Below are positions 1 through 8,535 of a stretch of DNA of 22,725 bases, piece by piece. The DNA comes from Acidiferrobacter sp. GTDB lineage: Bacteria > Pseudomonadota > Gammaproteobacteria > Acidiferrobacterales > Acidiferrobacteraceae. The number at the start of each line of letters is the position of its first letter. Position 1 is the stretch's first letter. The stretch lies in NCBI GenBank assembly GCA_027335965.1, contig DAHWGZ010000012.1, forward strand, positions 1 to 22,725. Reading direction: 5' to 3'. The notes under the pieces were generated by a model that worked only from the letters and a program-made list of their open reading frames with translations, did not search any database and was not told the origin of the DNA. A program made the position numbers and the translations under genes.

Positions 1-1658
1 TGGGCATCACCCGTGACGACCTGGCCTATGACGTCGGCCGCCACGTCGACGACTCGGTCCATCTGTTCGAGGAGTGGGGTCTGCCCATCTGGAAGCAGCC
101 GGGTGACGAGGACAAGCCGCTGAAGGACGGCGGCAAGCCCGTGCGTTCCGGCAAATGGCAGATCATGATCAATGGCGAGTCCTACAAGGTCATCGTTGCC
201 GAAGCCGCGAAGAAGGCCCTGGGGATGGACAACATTCAGGAGCGCGTCTTCATCGTCAAGCTCGTGAACGACAAGAAGGACCCCAAGCGCGTGGCGGGCG
301 CGGTCGGCTTTAGCGTTCGCGACCACAAGGTTTACGTCTACAAGTTCAAGGCCTGCCTGCTGGTCGCCGGCGGCGCGGTGAACATCTTCCGTCCGCGCTC
401 GGTGGGTGAGGGCACGGGCCGCGCCTGGTATCCGGTGTGGAACGCGGGTTCGACCTACGCGATGGCCGCCGAGGCCGGCGCCGAGCTCACCATGATGGAG
501 AACCGCTTCGTGCCGGCGCGCTTCAAGGACGGCTACGGTCCGGTCGGCGCCTGGTTCCTGCTGTTCAAGGCCAAGGCCGTCAACGCCTTCGGCGAGGTCT
601 ACATGGAGCGCAACAAGGAGATGCTGAAACAGTATCCTCCCTATGGCTTGGCCCATGTGCCCGCGAGCTGCCTGCGCAACCACCTCATGCTGCATGAGAT
701 GAAGGAAGGCCGCGGCCCGATCTACATGGATACGCCGACCGCGCTCGCGAAGCTTGCCGAGACCATGACCCCGAAGGAGATCAAGCACCTCGAGGCCGAG
801 GCCTGGGAAGACTTCCTCGACATGTGTATCGGTCAGGCCGGCGTGTGGGCGGGCGAGAACATCGAGCCCGAGAAGAAGCCCTCCGAGCTGATGCCGACCG
901 AACCGTACCTGCTCGGCTCGCACTCGGGCTGCTCCGGGATCTGGGTCTCGGGACCCGAGGATCTCGGCGCGCCGGACGACTGGCACTGGGGCTACCGCTC
1001 CATGACCACCGTCAAGGGGCTCTTCACCGCCGGCGACGGCGTGGGCGCCTCGGGCCACAAGTTCTCGTCGGGCTCGCATGCCGAAGGGCGCATCGCCGCC
1101 AAGGGCATGGTGAAGTTCGCGCTCGACAACAAGGACTGGGTGCCGGAGCTCGACACGCCGGTGAACGAACTCGTCGAGGAGATCTATCGGCCGGTTCGCA
1201 CCTTCCTGGAGCACAAGGACTACACCACGGCCATCGACGTCAACCCCAACTACATCACGCCGCGCATGCTGCAGTTCCGCCTGCAGAAGATCATGGACGA
1301 GTATGTGGCGGGGGTCGCGACCTGGTACCAGACCAACGCCAAGATGCTGGCGGTTGCCGAGGAGAAGCTCGAGATGCTGAAGGAAGACGCGCTGAAAATG
1401 CGCGCCAAGGACCTTCACGAGCTTTTGCGCGCCTGGGAGAACTACCACCGCGTGCTGGCCGCCGAGGCGCACATGAAGCACATCCAGTTCCGCGAGGAGT
1501 CCCGCTACCCCGGCTTCTACTACCGGATGGACTTCAACGTGGTCGATGAAAAGAACTGGAAGTGCTTCGTGAACTCGACGTACGACCGCAAGACCAAGAA
1601 GTGGAACGTGTTCAAGCGTCCGCACGTCGACCTCGTCTCTAAGCCCACCGCAGCGTAA
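1..1658 (+). CDS. aprA: Adenylylsulfate reductase alpha subunit AprA (5' truncated)
   Basis: AprA is the FAD-binding catalytic subunit of dissimilatory APS reductase. It interconverts APS and sulfite plus AMP in the cytoplasm together with the Fe-S subunit AprB. The frame is open from base 3, so the window starts inside the gene; 551 residues are visible, and I estimate about 70 N-terminal residues (FAD dinucleotide fold) are missing. Family-typical stretches include GEGTGRAWYPVWNAGS, ENRFVPARFKDGYGPVGAW, GSHSGCSGIWVSGPEDLGAP and the FAD-binding TAGDGVGASGHKFSSGSHAEGR. The C-terminal helical region with YYRMDFNVVDEKNWKCF is complete. The gene ends at TAA 1656-1658, just before a strong terminator, so it is probably the last gene of an apr operon; aprB would lie outside the window. 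The enzyme runs in either direction in different organisms. Sulfite oxidation is inferred here from the proteobacterial context, not read from the sequence. Confidence 0.96.
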   Translation, partial: GITRDDLAYDVGRHVDDSVHLFEEWGLPIWKQPGDEDKPLKDGGKPVRSGKWQIMINGESYKVIVAEAAKKALGMDNIQERVFIVKLVNDKKDPKRVAGAVGFSVRDHKVYVYKFKACLLVAGGAVNIFRPRSVGEGTGRAWYPVWNAGSTYAMAAEAGAELTMMENRFVPARFKDGYGPVGAWFLLFKAKAVNAFGEVYMERNKEMLKQYPPYGLAHVPASCLRNHLMLHEMKEGRGPIYMDTPTALAKLAETMTPKEIKHLEAEAWEDFLDMCIGQAGVWAGENIEPEKKPSELMPTEPYLLGSHSGCSGIWVSGPEDLGAPDDWHWGYRSMTTVKGLFTAGDGVGASGHKFSSGSHAEGRIAAKGMVKFALDNKDWVPELDTPVNELVEEIYRPVRTFLEHKDYTTAIDVNPNYITPRMLQFRLQKIMDEYVAGVATWYQTNAKMLAVAEEKLEMLKEDALKMRAKDLHELLRAWENYHRVLAAEAHMKHIQFREESRYPGFYYRMDFNVVDEKNWKCFVNSTYDRKTKKWNVFKRPHVDLVSKPTAA

Positions 1659-1693
1659 ACGCGATACTCGCGGGCTTAAACGAGGTATAATGA

Positions 1694-1721
1694 GGGGGTC
1701 CCGCGGGACCCCCTTTTTTTT
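1694..1721 (+). terminator. Rho-independent terminator after aprA
   Basis: A perfect 20-base palindrome (GGGGGTCCCG followed by its mirror CGGGACCCCC, 1694-1713) is followed directly by eight T residues (1714-1721). It lies 36 bases after the aprA stop codon. This is a textbook intrinsic terminator. It separates the apr transcript from the next gene, whose start is 34 bases further on. Confidence 0.95.
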
Positions 1722-1754
1722 GTCCGTCGCATCCTGGATGTCCACGAGGAAGCC

Positions 1755-2603
1755 ATGAACCAAGATCCCTTCGACGCGCATTCCCAAAGCCCGATAACCC
1801 CCGTCAAGCTAGGCCTGGACGACCCGTTCCAGTTCGCCTGCCACAGCCAGATCGCGTGCTTCAACAAATGCTGTCAGAGCATCGACATCCAGCTCACGCC
1901 CTACGATATCCTGCGCCTCAAGACGCGCCTCCAGATCAGCGCGCGCGAGTTCCTGTTTCGTCACACGGTCCCGTTCGAGATGGATGGTCACGGGGTGCCG
2001 GGCCTCAAGCTGCGCACCGCGGACGAATCGACCCGTTGCCTGTTCCTGACCGAGCAGGGTTGTGGCGTCTACGAAGACCGGCCAACCGCCTGCCGCTATT
2101 ACGCCCTGGGCCTCATGTCGATGCGCAAGAAGGATTCACCGACCGATGAGGACGCGTACTTCATCGTCAAGGAGGACCATTGCCTGGGCCATGACGAGCC
2201 GCAGACGCAGACCGTGCGCGCCTACCGCGAGAGTCAGGGCGTCGATGTCTACGACGACATGAACCGCGAGTGGCGGCAGGTCGTTTTGAAGAAGCGTTCG
2301 TGCGGGCCGACCATCGGCAAGCCGTCGGATCGCAGCCTGCAGCTATTTTTCCTCGCGAGCTACGATCTGGACGGGTTCCGGGACTTCATGAGCACGCCGT
2401 CCTTCGACGAGGTCTATGTGGTGGCGCCCCAGGAGCGCGAACGGCTGATGCAAGACGACGTGGCGCTCATGCGCTTCGCGTTTCGCTTCCTCAAACAGTC
2501 GCTATTCGGGGAGAACACCATCCCCGAGCGCCCGGGGGCCCTGGAAAAGCGCCTGGCGCGCCGCCAGGAGCGGGCCGCCGCCCCGTCGGGCGAGGCGGGC
2601 TAG
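1755..2603 (+). CDS. YkgJ-type cysteine-cluster protein (putative Zn/Fe-chelating domain)
   Basis: This is a 282-residue soluble protein resembling the YkgJ / UPF0153 family (Pfam CxxCxxCC), thought to bind zinc or iron; the molecular role is unknown. Cysteines fall in the family pattern: C29, C35, C39 and C40 (FACHSQIACFNKCC), then C95, C103 and C113 (TRCLF, GCGVYEDRPTACRYYALG), with C143 and C183 further on. The family core is shorter than this protein, so the last ~130 residues are an extension with no domain I recognise. The start ATG at 1755 has a GAGGA ribosome site 7 bases upstream. The gene follows the aprA terminator, so it probably has its own promoter or depends on readthrough. Its TAG stop overlaps the stop codon of the convergent sensor gene by two bases. 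Confidence 0.8.
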   Translation: MNQDPFDAHSQSPITPVKLGLDDPFQFACHSQIACFNKCCQSIDIQLTPYDILRLKTRLQISAREFLFRHTVPFEMDGHGVPGLKLRTADESTRCLFLTEQGCGVYEDRPTACRYYALGLMSMRKKDSPTDEDAYFIVKEDHCLGHDEPQTQTVRAYRESQGVDVYDDMNREWRQVVLKKRSCGPTIGKPSDRSLQLFFLASYDLDGFRDFMSTPSFDEVYVVAPQERERLMQDDVALMRFAFRFLKQSLFGENTIPERPGALEKRLARRQERAAAPSGEAG

Positions 2604-5305
2604 AGCGGATCCGGGCGAGGCCGCGCCTCGCCCGCCTTCTGCCCGGCCGCGGACGTGTCCTCTTCGCGTAGACAGGCCGCGCAGCCGTCGGCGCGCATGA
2701 GCGGTCCGGCCAGATCCCCGACGTAGCGGTCGCATCCCCAACGCCGCATGGCCTCGTATTGTCCCGGGGTGGCGACGTGCGAGGCCACGACCGCGATATC
2801 GAGCGCGTGCAAGGTCGCGATGATGGTCGTGAGGTCGTCGATGGACTCGGCATCCGCCGCCTCATCGAGGGTCAGCGTGGCGTCGAGTCGCACCGCGCGC
2901 ACCGCGAGCGCCTTCAGGTAGGGAAGGCTGGACGGTCCGGCCCCGTAGTCGCCCAGCATCACGTCGACGCCGTGCCGGCGCCAACCGGACAGCGCCTCGA
3001 GCGCCCCCTGCGGGTCATCCATCACGTCCTCCTCGCGTATCTCCACGCCCACCACCCCAGACCCCCCGCCGCCGGCCAAAAGCGCGGCAAACGACTCCGG
3101 GAGGCGGGCGTCGCGAAACGGCCGGGAACCCAGCCGGATGTAGACCGGCGGCGTCTCAAGGCCTTGATCGCGCCAGCGCGCAAGCTCGCTGCCCACCTGG
3201 CGCAGCGTCCACTCGGCGAGCGACACCGCGAGGCCGGCCTCCTCGGCGATCCCCAGAAAGTCGTCGCCATCCAGCAAGCCCTGGTCCGGATGGCGCCACC
3301 GGAGGACCGTCTCCAGGGCCACCACCCTACGTTCGCCGATGGCGCGCGCCGGCCGGTAATAGAGCACGAGCTCGCCCGCGCTCAAGGCCTTGTGCAGGCC
3401 GCTCGCGAGCCGAATCTCATCATGGGACGTGGCGTTGACGGCCTCATCGTAGCAGCGATACTGGCCGCGGCCGGCGCGCTTGGCCTGATACATCGCGGCG
3501 TCACTGTGGCGCAGCAGGGTGTCGACGTCACGACCATCTTGGGGGTAGAGGGCAACGCCGATACTGGCGCTGCTATACAGGGTGTGGTCCTCCAGGAGAT
3601 AGGGCGCCGTCAGCGCGCGCAGGAGCTTGTCGGCAATCAGCGCCGCGTCCAGAGGCGTGACCAGCGCCGCCGTCAGGATGACGAACTCATCCCCGCCGAG
3701 GCGTCCGACCGTGTCCTCGGCGCGCAAGACCTCTTGCAGGCGGCGCGCCACGAGCCGCAGGAAACGATCGCCCTGCTCGTGGCCAAGCGAGTCGTTGACC
3801 CCCTTGAAGTCGTCCAGGTCCACGAACATCACCGCGAACAGCTGGCCGCTGCGTTCGGCGCGCCGTATGAGCTGACCGATGCGCGTCTGGATCAACGCGC
3901 GGCCCGGGAGGTCGGTCAGCGCATCGTGGGTCGCCACATATTCCATGCGGCGCTCGGCCTCCTTGCGTCCTGTGGCGTCGCGCGCCGTGCCGATGAAGCG
4001 CCGCTTGCCCCCGAGGTAGAACTCCGACACCCGCAGGTCGACCGGAAACTCACTGCCATCCCGGCGGCGGCCCGTGAGCTCCCGACCGCTCCCTATGACC
4101 CGCGCCTCGCCGGTGTCCCGGTAGTGGCGCAGATAATCATCGTGGTGGCTGCGATGCGGCTCGGGCATGAGCATGCTGACGTTGCGGCCGATCACCTCCT
4201 CGGGCGCATAGCCAAAGAGGCGCGCCATGGCGGGGTTGAAGGTCTCGACGATGCCCGTCTCCGAGATCGTGGCGATGCCCTCGTCGACGTTGCTCACGAG
4301 CGCCCGCACCTGGCTCTCGGTATCCTTCAGGCGCGCATGGGCCTCGCGGGCGCTCTGTTCCGAGCTCACAAGCTCCGCGACGAGCGGCGCGAGTTGCCAG
4401 CGCAACGCCAGAAGCGCGGTCGCCAGCACCGCCACGATGAGCGGCAGCACGATGGTGAATTCGCGATACACGGGGGCATAGAGCGCCGCGGTATCCATGG
4501 TCAACACCATCCCAAGGCCGGTGTCGGCGACGGGACGATAGGCGGCGGCCACCCGGTGGCCCAGATAATTGTGCGTCAAGACAAAACCGGTGCGACCGGC
4601 CAGCGCGTAACTCATGGGCAACGGGACCCCGTGGCGACTGCGCTTCATGCGCGCAAACGCCCGCGTCGGGTCGAAGGTGTCCGGAAAGCAGCTCATGCGC
4701 GCGCCCACCGGCCCGCACAGGCCGACGTTGGCGGCCGAGCGCAGGGCCTTGGCCCCGAGCAACAGGCGGCTCAAGGTCGGCAAGGGGGCGTCGCCCGCCA
4801 GCCACCCGACGACCGCGCCCCGACGGTAGACCGGCAGGGCCGCGCGCAGCACGAAGCCGCGCCCCTCGTTCCACAAGAGGGTCGTGCCAAGCTTCCCGCG
4901 CAGGGGCATCTCGACGACCGGGTGCGCCATGAAGCGCCCGGCGCGGGCATAGAGGGTCCCGTTATCCCGATAGAGCGCCAATGCCGACAGATGCATGGGG
5001 AGGAAGGCGCGCAGCCCCCGATCCACCGCCGTCAGCGCCGCGCGAGCCCGCCGGGGCGGGGCCGCCAGTTGATCGGCCAGGAACGGACGGCTCGCCACGA
5101 TGCGCACGCGCAGCCGCGCGTCGTGGATATCGCGGACCGCCCACTGCACGCGCAACGCAAGTCCGGACACGAGGTTGCGCTGAAGGGCGACATCGGCATT
5201 GGTGCGCATCACGGTAAAGACCGTAAGGCCGGTGACCACGCCGACGCCCACGACGAGCAGCGCGGCCACGATATTGATAGCCCACCCACGCCGCCTCACC
5301 GTCAT
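2600..5305 (-). CDS. Membrane PAS-GGDEF-EAL sensor: diguanylate cyclase with degenerate EAL domain
   Basis: This 901-residue inner-membrane signalling protein probably makes the second messenger c-di-GMP. Order: transmembrane helix about 9-31; periplasmic sensor about 34-282 (Cache-like by position, not proven); second membrane helix about 284-302; short coiled linker; PAS about 333-447; GGDEF about 452-620; EAL-like about 627-871. GGDEF is intact at 537-541 and a product-inhibition RxxD site is at 528-531. The EAL domain looks dead: the signature reads ETV (665-667), the DDFG loop reads GDYG (785-788), the catalytic VAEG motif reads VASH, and the substrate-side NLS motif reads RLGS. The PAS resembles the FixL haem PAS, with H388 at the proximal haem-ligand position and R408 at the oxygen-contact position. 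Haem binding is inference, because this PAS subtype is also common without proven haem. The ATG at 5305 has only a weak ribosome site. Confidence 0.9.
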   Translation of the reverse strand: MTVRRRGWAINIVAALLVVGVGVVTGLTVFTVMRTNADVALQRNLVSGLALRVQWAVRDIHDARLRVRIVASRPFLADQLAAPPRRARAALTAVDRGLRAFLPMHLSALALYRDNGTLYARAGRFMAHPVVEMPLRGKLGTTLLWNEGRGFVLRAALPVYRRGAVVGWLAGDAPLPTLSRLLLGAKALRSAANVGLCGPVGARMSCFPDTFDPTRAFARMKRSRHGVPLPMSYALAGRTGFVLTHNYLGHRVAAAYRPVADTGLGMVLTMDTAALYAPVYREFTIVLPLIVAVLATALLALRWQLAPLVAELVSSEQSAREAHARLKDTESQVRALVSNVDEGIATISETGIVETFNPAMARLFGYAPEEVIGRNVSMLMPEPHRSHHDDYLRHYRDTGEARVIGSGRELTGRRRDGSEFPVDLRVSEFYLGGKRRFIGTARDATGRKEAERRMEYVATHDALTDLPGRALIQTRIGQLIRRAERSGQLFAVMFVDLDDFKGVNDSLGHEQGDRFLRLVARRLQEVLRAEDTVGRLGGDEFVILTAALVTPLDAALIADKLLRALTAPYLLEDHTLYSSASIGVALYPQDGRDVDTLLRHSDAAMYQAKRAGRGQYRCYDEAVNATSHDEIRLASGLHKALSAGELVLYYRPARAIGERRVVALETVLRWRHPDQGLLDGDDFLGIAEEAGLAVSLAEWTLRQVGSELARWRDQGLETPPVYIRLGSRPFRDARLPESFAALLAGGGGSGVVGVEIREEDVMDDPQGALEALSGWRRHGVDVMLGDYGAGPSSLPYLKALAVRAVRLDATLTLDEAADAESIDDLTTIIATLHALDIAVVASHVATPGQYEAMRRWGCDRYVGDLAGPLMRADGCAACLREEDTSAAGQKAGEARPRPDPL

Positions 5306-5687
5306 CGCCCGCGCCCCAGGATCCCGTGGTCTCGCCCGCGGTCACTACGCGTCCGCCCGTCCCGCGAACGCCTCCCGCGCGCCCTTCGCGGCCTCCCGGT
5401 CCGCGTCCGCCCATTTGATATATATCAGAGCCAACGCCATGGTACGCCGCCGCTCGGATTTTTCGAACCCCCGACACGCGCCCCGACGCCAGCCGACATC
5501 CCTGACGATCACTGATGGGGAGAATTCTAGAAGCTGCTGGGTCGCGCGCAAGAAGGGCCGCCGCAAGGGAGACCCTGCGGGCACCGGGCGGCCGCGTCCG
5601 GGTCGACGCGCGGCCCGGCCCCGGCCCCCTGCGCAATGGGTGCGGGACGCACGCGCCCGCATGGGGCGCGCCGCCTCGCCCTCGCCG
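5306..5687. other. 382-base intergenic region
   Basis: This stretch lies between two minus-strand genes, the di-haem peroxidase (upstream) and the PAS-GGDEF-EAL sensor (downstream). It should hold the sensor's promoter and the end of the peroxidase transcript. I see no clean hairpin-plus-T terminator. The only distinct element is the AT-rich palindrome at 5416-5427. Open frames here, including a 31-codon one at 5345-5440 on the minus strand, show no recognisable protein features. Confidence 0.5.
5416..5427. promoter_or_regulatory. AT-rich 12-bp palindrome, possible operator or -10 element
   Basis: TGATATATATCA is a perfect palindrome and an isolated AT island in very GC-rich surroundings, about 110 bases upstream of the sensor start. 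It could be a regulator site or part of a promoter. No partner -35 element is obvious, so the call is tentative. Confidence 0.25.
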
Positions 5688-6794
5688 CTATTCGCCGCTC
5701 ACGGCTAACGCCGTATTCGGGGTGTTTGGCAGCGTGGGCATCATTTGCCGGGGGAGCCTGCCGGTGAGGGTATCGAGGAACGCCACGATCTCGCGCACCT
5801 GGGCCACGGTGAGCGTCTTGTCGAGCTGCACGCGGGCCATGACGCGCACCGCCTGCGCCAAGGTCGGGACCGAGCCGTTATTGAAATAAGGCGCCTCGAG
5901 CGCCACATCCCGCCACGAGGACACCACCCACATATGCTTGTCGGCGGGCTTGTGCGTCACTCGGTAACGTCCCAGATGCGCCATGAGGTGGTACTCGGCG
6001 ACGTATTTGTTGTGGGTATAGATGGGGAATTTCATGAAGAATCCCTGACCCATCGGCAGGTTGCTGGCGCCATTGAACATGGGCCCGCTATGACAGGCGG
6101 TGCAGCCCAGCTCCTGCACCTCCATGAACCCCTTGCGCGCCTCGGGACTTATGGCGTTGCGATCGCCCTTGGCATAACGATCAAAGGGGCTGTCGGGGGT
6201 GATGAGCGTGCGCTCGTAGGTCGCTATGGCCTTGGCGATATTATCGAAGGTCACGGGATGGGGCCCTGGAAACGCGCGATGGAACTGCCGGCGATAGCCC
6301 GGGATGGCCTGCACGCGGGCCGCGACCGCCCGGCCGTTCGGCATGCCCATCTCCTTGTGATTCAGAAGCGGTCCCTTGGCCTGCGCCTCGAGCGACGGCG
6401 CGCGCCCGTCCCAGAACTGCACCGGCAGAAAGGCGGCGTTGAACACCGTGGGCGCGCTGCGCGTGGTGTCGAGCCGCCCATCGACGCCCTGCGGGAACTT
6501 GCGGTTGTCGGTGCCCGTGCCCATGACGTTATGACAGGAATCACAGGATATCGTGCCGGTGCTCGACAAGCGCGGATCGAAATAAAGCTCCTTGCCGAGC
6601 GCGATCTTCGCGGGGGTCATCGGGTCGTCGGCCGGCACCGGCGGTTTGTTCGGCAGCGCCAGGCTGCGCAAGGCCTGCCGCGACAATGTCGCGGTCTTCG
6701 CGATGGCGTCGGCGCCGACGAGGGCCGAGACCGCGATCCACGCCGCCATGCCGAACACCGCGCCTCGGGGGAACACGAGATAACTACGCTCCAT
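5688..6794 (-). CDS. Di-haem cytochrome c peroxidase (CcpA/MauG family)
   Basis: This is a 368-residue periplasmic haem protein that most likely reduces hydrogen peroxide using electrons from small cytochromes. The N-terminus (basic MERSYLVFPR, then a hydrophobic run to about residue 30) looks like a signal peptide or anchor. Two haem-attachment sites are present, CDSCH at 84-88 and CTACH at 231-235, with the spacing of this family. The family block FWDGRAPSLEAQAKGP (128-142) follows the first haem, and APYFNNGSVPTLAQAV (301-316) is near the C-terminus. Start ATG 6794 has AGGAG 7 bases upstream. It lies downstream of the nifQ end in the same direction, after a 196-base gap. It may protect metabolism from peroxide, but a functional link to nitrogenase is only positional. 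MauG-type cofactor maturation is an alternative that cannot be excluded. Confidence 0.9.
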   Translation of the reverse strand: MERSYLVFPRGAVFGMAAWIAVSALVGADAIAKTATLSRQALRSLALPNKPPVPADDPMTPAKIALGKELYFDPRLSSTGTISCDSCHNVMGTGTDNRKFPQGVDGRLDTTRSAPTVFNAAFLPVQFWDGRAPSLEAQAKGPLLNHKEMGMPNGRAVAARVQAIPGYRRQFHRAFPGPHPVTFDNIAKAIATYERTLITPDSPFDRYAKGDRNAISPEARKGFMEVQELGCTACHSGPMFNGASNLPMGQGFFMKFPIYTHNKYVAEYHLMAHLGRYRVTHKPADKHMWVVSSWRDVALEAPYFNNGSVPTLAQAVRVMARVQLDKTLTVAQVREIVAFLDTLTGRLPRQMMPTLPNTPNTALAVSGE

Positions 6795-6990
6795 CGCTTA
6801 CTCCTTCAGGCCTTCCGGGCCCGGTCATGGGGTCGACCTCGCCGCCACCGACATCCGCGGTCAAGGGGCTCGCCTTCAGGCGGTCGTTCGCCATCCCGCG
6901 AGATATCCCTTTATACCACATGCCGCGCCCGCGCGATGTCCCCGCTTGTTGGCGACCCTAAGGCCGTCCGCCCGCGCGCTTGGGCGAGCG

Positions 6991-7515
6991 TCATTCGGGG
7001 CCGAAACAGGCCGCGTAGTCATTGCACGCGCGGCAGCTCGGGGCCTTGCACACCGTCACCTGCGCCTGCCGACAGAGCTCCTTGTAGAAAAACTTCTTCC
7101 ACTTCATGTTGTGGACGTTCCTGTCATGGAGCACGGTGAAATGCCGGCGCAAGAGCATGGAGAGTTCCTCGCGGCCATGAAGCCCCATGTCCTGCCAGAG
7201 ATGATTATCGCCGAGGCACGCGGTGGCGATCGTAAAGGCCAGCCATAAGGTCTCGCGGGACCCGTCGGCGCGGTGCGCCAACAGGAGCTCCACGAGCTCG
7301 CCGTGCTCGTCGGTCCGCAAGGCCGCGCACCCATCGGGCGTGGCGTCGTCCCCGGCCTGTCCGCGCAAGTGGCGGCGGCGCAGGACCGAAAACTCCCGGG
7401 CATCGAGGCCCAGGGTATGAAAGCGCGAGAACACGCCCGCGAAGGCGCGCGCCACCACGCCATCCATGGGCCCATCCCTCCCGGTGAACGCCTCGCTCGA
7501 TCGGTCCGCGGTCAT
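6991..7515 (-). CDS. nifQ: NifQ, molybdenum donor for FeMo-co synthesis
   Basis: NifQ is a small Fe-S protein that delivers molybdenum to the NifEN/NifH complex during FeMo-cofactor assembly. The 174-residue product has the diagnostic C-terminal cysteine pattern C-x4-C-x2-C-x5-C at C156, C161, C164 and C170 (CKAPSCRACNDYAACFG), and the typical helical region with LATACLGDNHLWQDMGL-like and LLRRHF segments before it. Length is normal for the family. The ATG at 7515 has a strong GGGAGG site 8 bases upstream and sits 4 bases after the fdxB stop, so it should be the last gene of the nifH operon. No clear terminator is visible after it. Confidence 0.93.
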   Translation of the reverse strand: MTADRSSEAFTGRDGPMDGVVARAFAGVFSRFHTLGLDAREFSVLRRRHLRGQAGDDATPDGCAALRTDEHGELVELLLAHRADGSRETLWLAFTIATACLGDNHLWQDMGLHGREELSMLLRRHFTVLHDRNVHNMKWKKFFYKELCRQAQVTVCKAPSCRACNDYAACFGPE

Positions 7516-7519
7516 CGCT

Positions 7520-7837
7520 CTAGCCTCCCTCTTGCATGGGTGCGTGGGTGTAGCATTTCTTGGGGCAGATCTTGGCGCAGGCCTCGCACCCGACGCAGTT
7601 CTGGGGCTCTGCTATGGTCATGACTTTCTTCTCGTATTCCCCGTCCTCGTCCTCGTCCTCGCCCGCGCCAATGGCCACGGTCTCGCCGTCGTCGGTCAAC
7701 CCCACGAGCCGCAGGACGTCGCGCCCACACACCCGGTAGCAACGCCCGCAACCGATGCATTTGTCGCGGTTCAAGGCCTGGACGAAGCGCGGCACCCAGC
7801 TACGCCCATCGGGCATGGTCACCACGATGTCAGTCAC
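7520..7837 (-). CDS. fdxB: FdxB, nif-specific 2[4Fe-4S] ferredoxin III
   Basis: This 105-residue electron carrier belongs to the nif-specific ferredoxin III group. The first cluster motif is C27-C30-C33-C37 ([14 protein letters not shown]) and the second C81-C84-C87-C91 ([12 protein letters not shown]), with an extra C95. An acidic stretch ([12 protein letters not shown]) lies between them, as is usual in FdxB. I chose the GTG at 7837: it begins [11 protein letters not shown], has GGAGGG 5 bases upstream, and overlaps the end of the preceding gene by 8 bases. An upstream start would add about 50 residues of arginine-rich sequence that is just the neighbouring gene read out of frame. Role is inferred: electron delivery for nitrogenase or cofactor synthesis. 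Confidence 0.93.
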   Translation of the reverse strand: MTDIVVTMPDGRSWVPRFVQALNRDKCIGCGRCYRVCGRDVLRLVGLTDDGETVAIGAGEDEDEDGEYEKKVMTIAEPQNCVGCEACAKICPKKCYTHAPMQEGG

Positions 7838-8054
7838 GCCCGCCCTCCGCCTGCGCGAGTTCGGCGCGCGCCGCGGCCAGGGCGCGATAGGCCTCGTGGG
7901 TGTCGGCCGCCACCTCGCGGATCGTCTCCCACCCGGCCGGCAGGTCCTCGGCCAGATCGTGGAGGCGCATCTTGTGTTCGATGGCCTGGGCACTCAGCTT
8001 CTTGATGTGCTTCTTCAAGGATTCCGCGGCATCGCCGCTCACGTTCTCGCTCAT
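7830..8054 (-). CDS. DUF683 / CCE_0567-family small nif protein
   Basis: This 74-residue, mostly helical protein ([27 protein letters not shown], then [23 protein letters not shown]) matches the small Rop-like helical hairpin family DUF683. That family sits between the DUF269 gene and fdxB in many nif clusters; a cyanobacterial member (CCE_0567) is described as a metal-binding helical-hairpin protein. The exact role in nitrogen fixation is unknown. The gene starts 4 bases after the DUF269 stop and overlaps the fdxB start by 8 bases, so it is translationally coupled on both sides. Confidence 0.88.
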   Translation of the reverse strand: MSENVSGDAAESLKKHIKKLSAQAIEHKMRLHDLAEDLPAGWETIREVAADTHEAYRALAAARAELAQAEGGRD

Positions 8055-8058
8055 GGCA

Positions 8059-8535
8059 TCAGCCCCCGTAATTGGCGAGATCGGGATAGCGCTCGATCAT
8101 GGCCACCGCGTCGGCGACGATCTTGTCGCCCTCCGCCCCCAGGGCCGCGAACGTCGGGTAACCGTAGCGGTGCACGTCGCGCAAGTGCTTGTTCACCACC
8201 ACGATCCGCCCGGCAAGCAACACGAGACGCCCGAAGCCCTCGTGGTGCATCTTGATCATGGGTTGAGCCATGACCCCGGTCCGGCGTTCGACGCACAGGC
8301 CGACGGCGTTATAGAAAAGTTCCAGGCGCCAGAGGGTCTCGGGGTCCGGATCGCCAATGATCGGGATCTCCTTGCGTTTGGCCTTGTCGACGACATAGGG
8401 GTCGAGCAGCTCGCGATCGGTCTTTTTCTCCCAGGCCCCGTGCGTATCCTGCGCCCGCCACTGCTTGACGAGCTCCCCGATGAACGGCGATTGCCACACC
8501 GCGTCATCTTCCAGGACCCTTTCATCGCGCGCCAT
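8059..8535 (-). CDS. NifX-associated protein, DUF269 family
   Basis: This 158-residue protein belongs to the DUF269 / NifX-associated family, found almost only in nif clusters directly after nifX. The biochemical function is unknown; a role in FeMo-co handling is inferred from position. Typical features are the N-terminal [18 protein letters not shown], the [26 protein letters not shown] core and the [16 protein letters not shown] segment near the C-terminus. The start was set at ATG 8535 because it has a near-perfect GAGGAGG site 6 bases upstream. An ATG five codons earlier has no such site. The start lies inside the end of nifX (14-base overlap), indicating coupled translation. Confidence 0.93.
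   Translation of the reverse strand: MARDERVLEDDAVWQSPFIGELVKQWRAQDTHGAWEKKTDRELLDPYVVDKAKRKEIPIIGDPDPETLWRLELFYNAVGLCVERRTGVMAQPMIKMHHEGFGRLVLLAGRIVVVNKHLRDVHRYGYPTFAALGAEGDKIVADAVAMIERYPDLANYGG

Noticed and set aside
1..1658. AprA read as evidence for a sulfate reducer
   Set aside because: The enzyme works in both directions, and the proteobacterial nif genes, FixL-like PAS and peroxidase fit a sulfur oxidiser better. Direction cannot be settled from this fragment.
5345..5440. 31-codon minus-strand open frame starting MALALIYIKWADADRE
   Set aside because: There is no ribosome site I trust, no known family and no conserved context, so there is not enough support to call a gene.
2759..5515. 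Long plus-strand open frame opposite the sensor gene
   Set aside because: Its translation is rich in Arg, His, Gln and Gly with no domain. The opposite strand gives a complete PAS-GGDEF-EAL protein, and high GC makes long antisense frames common.
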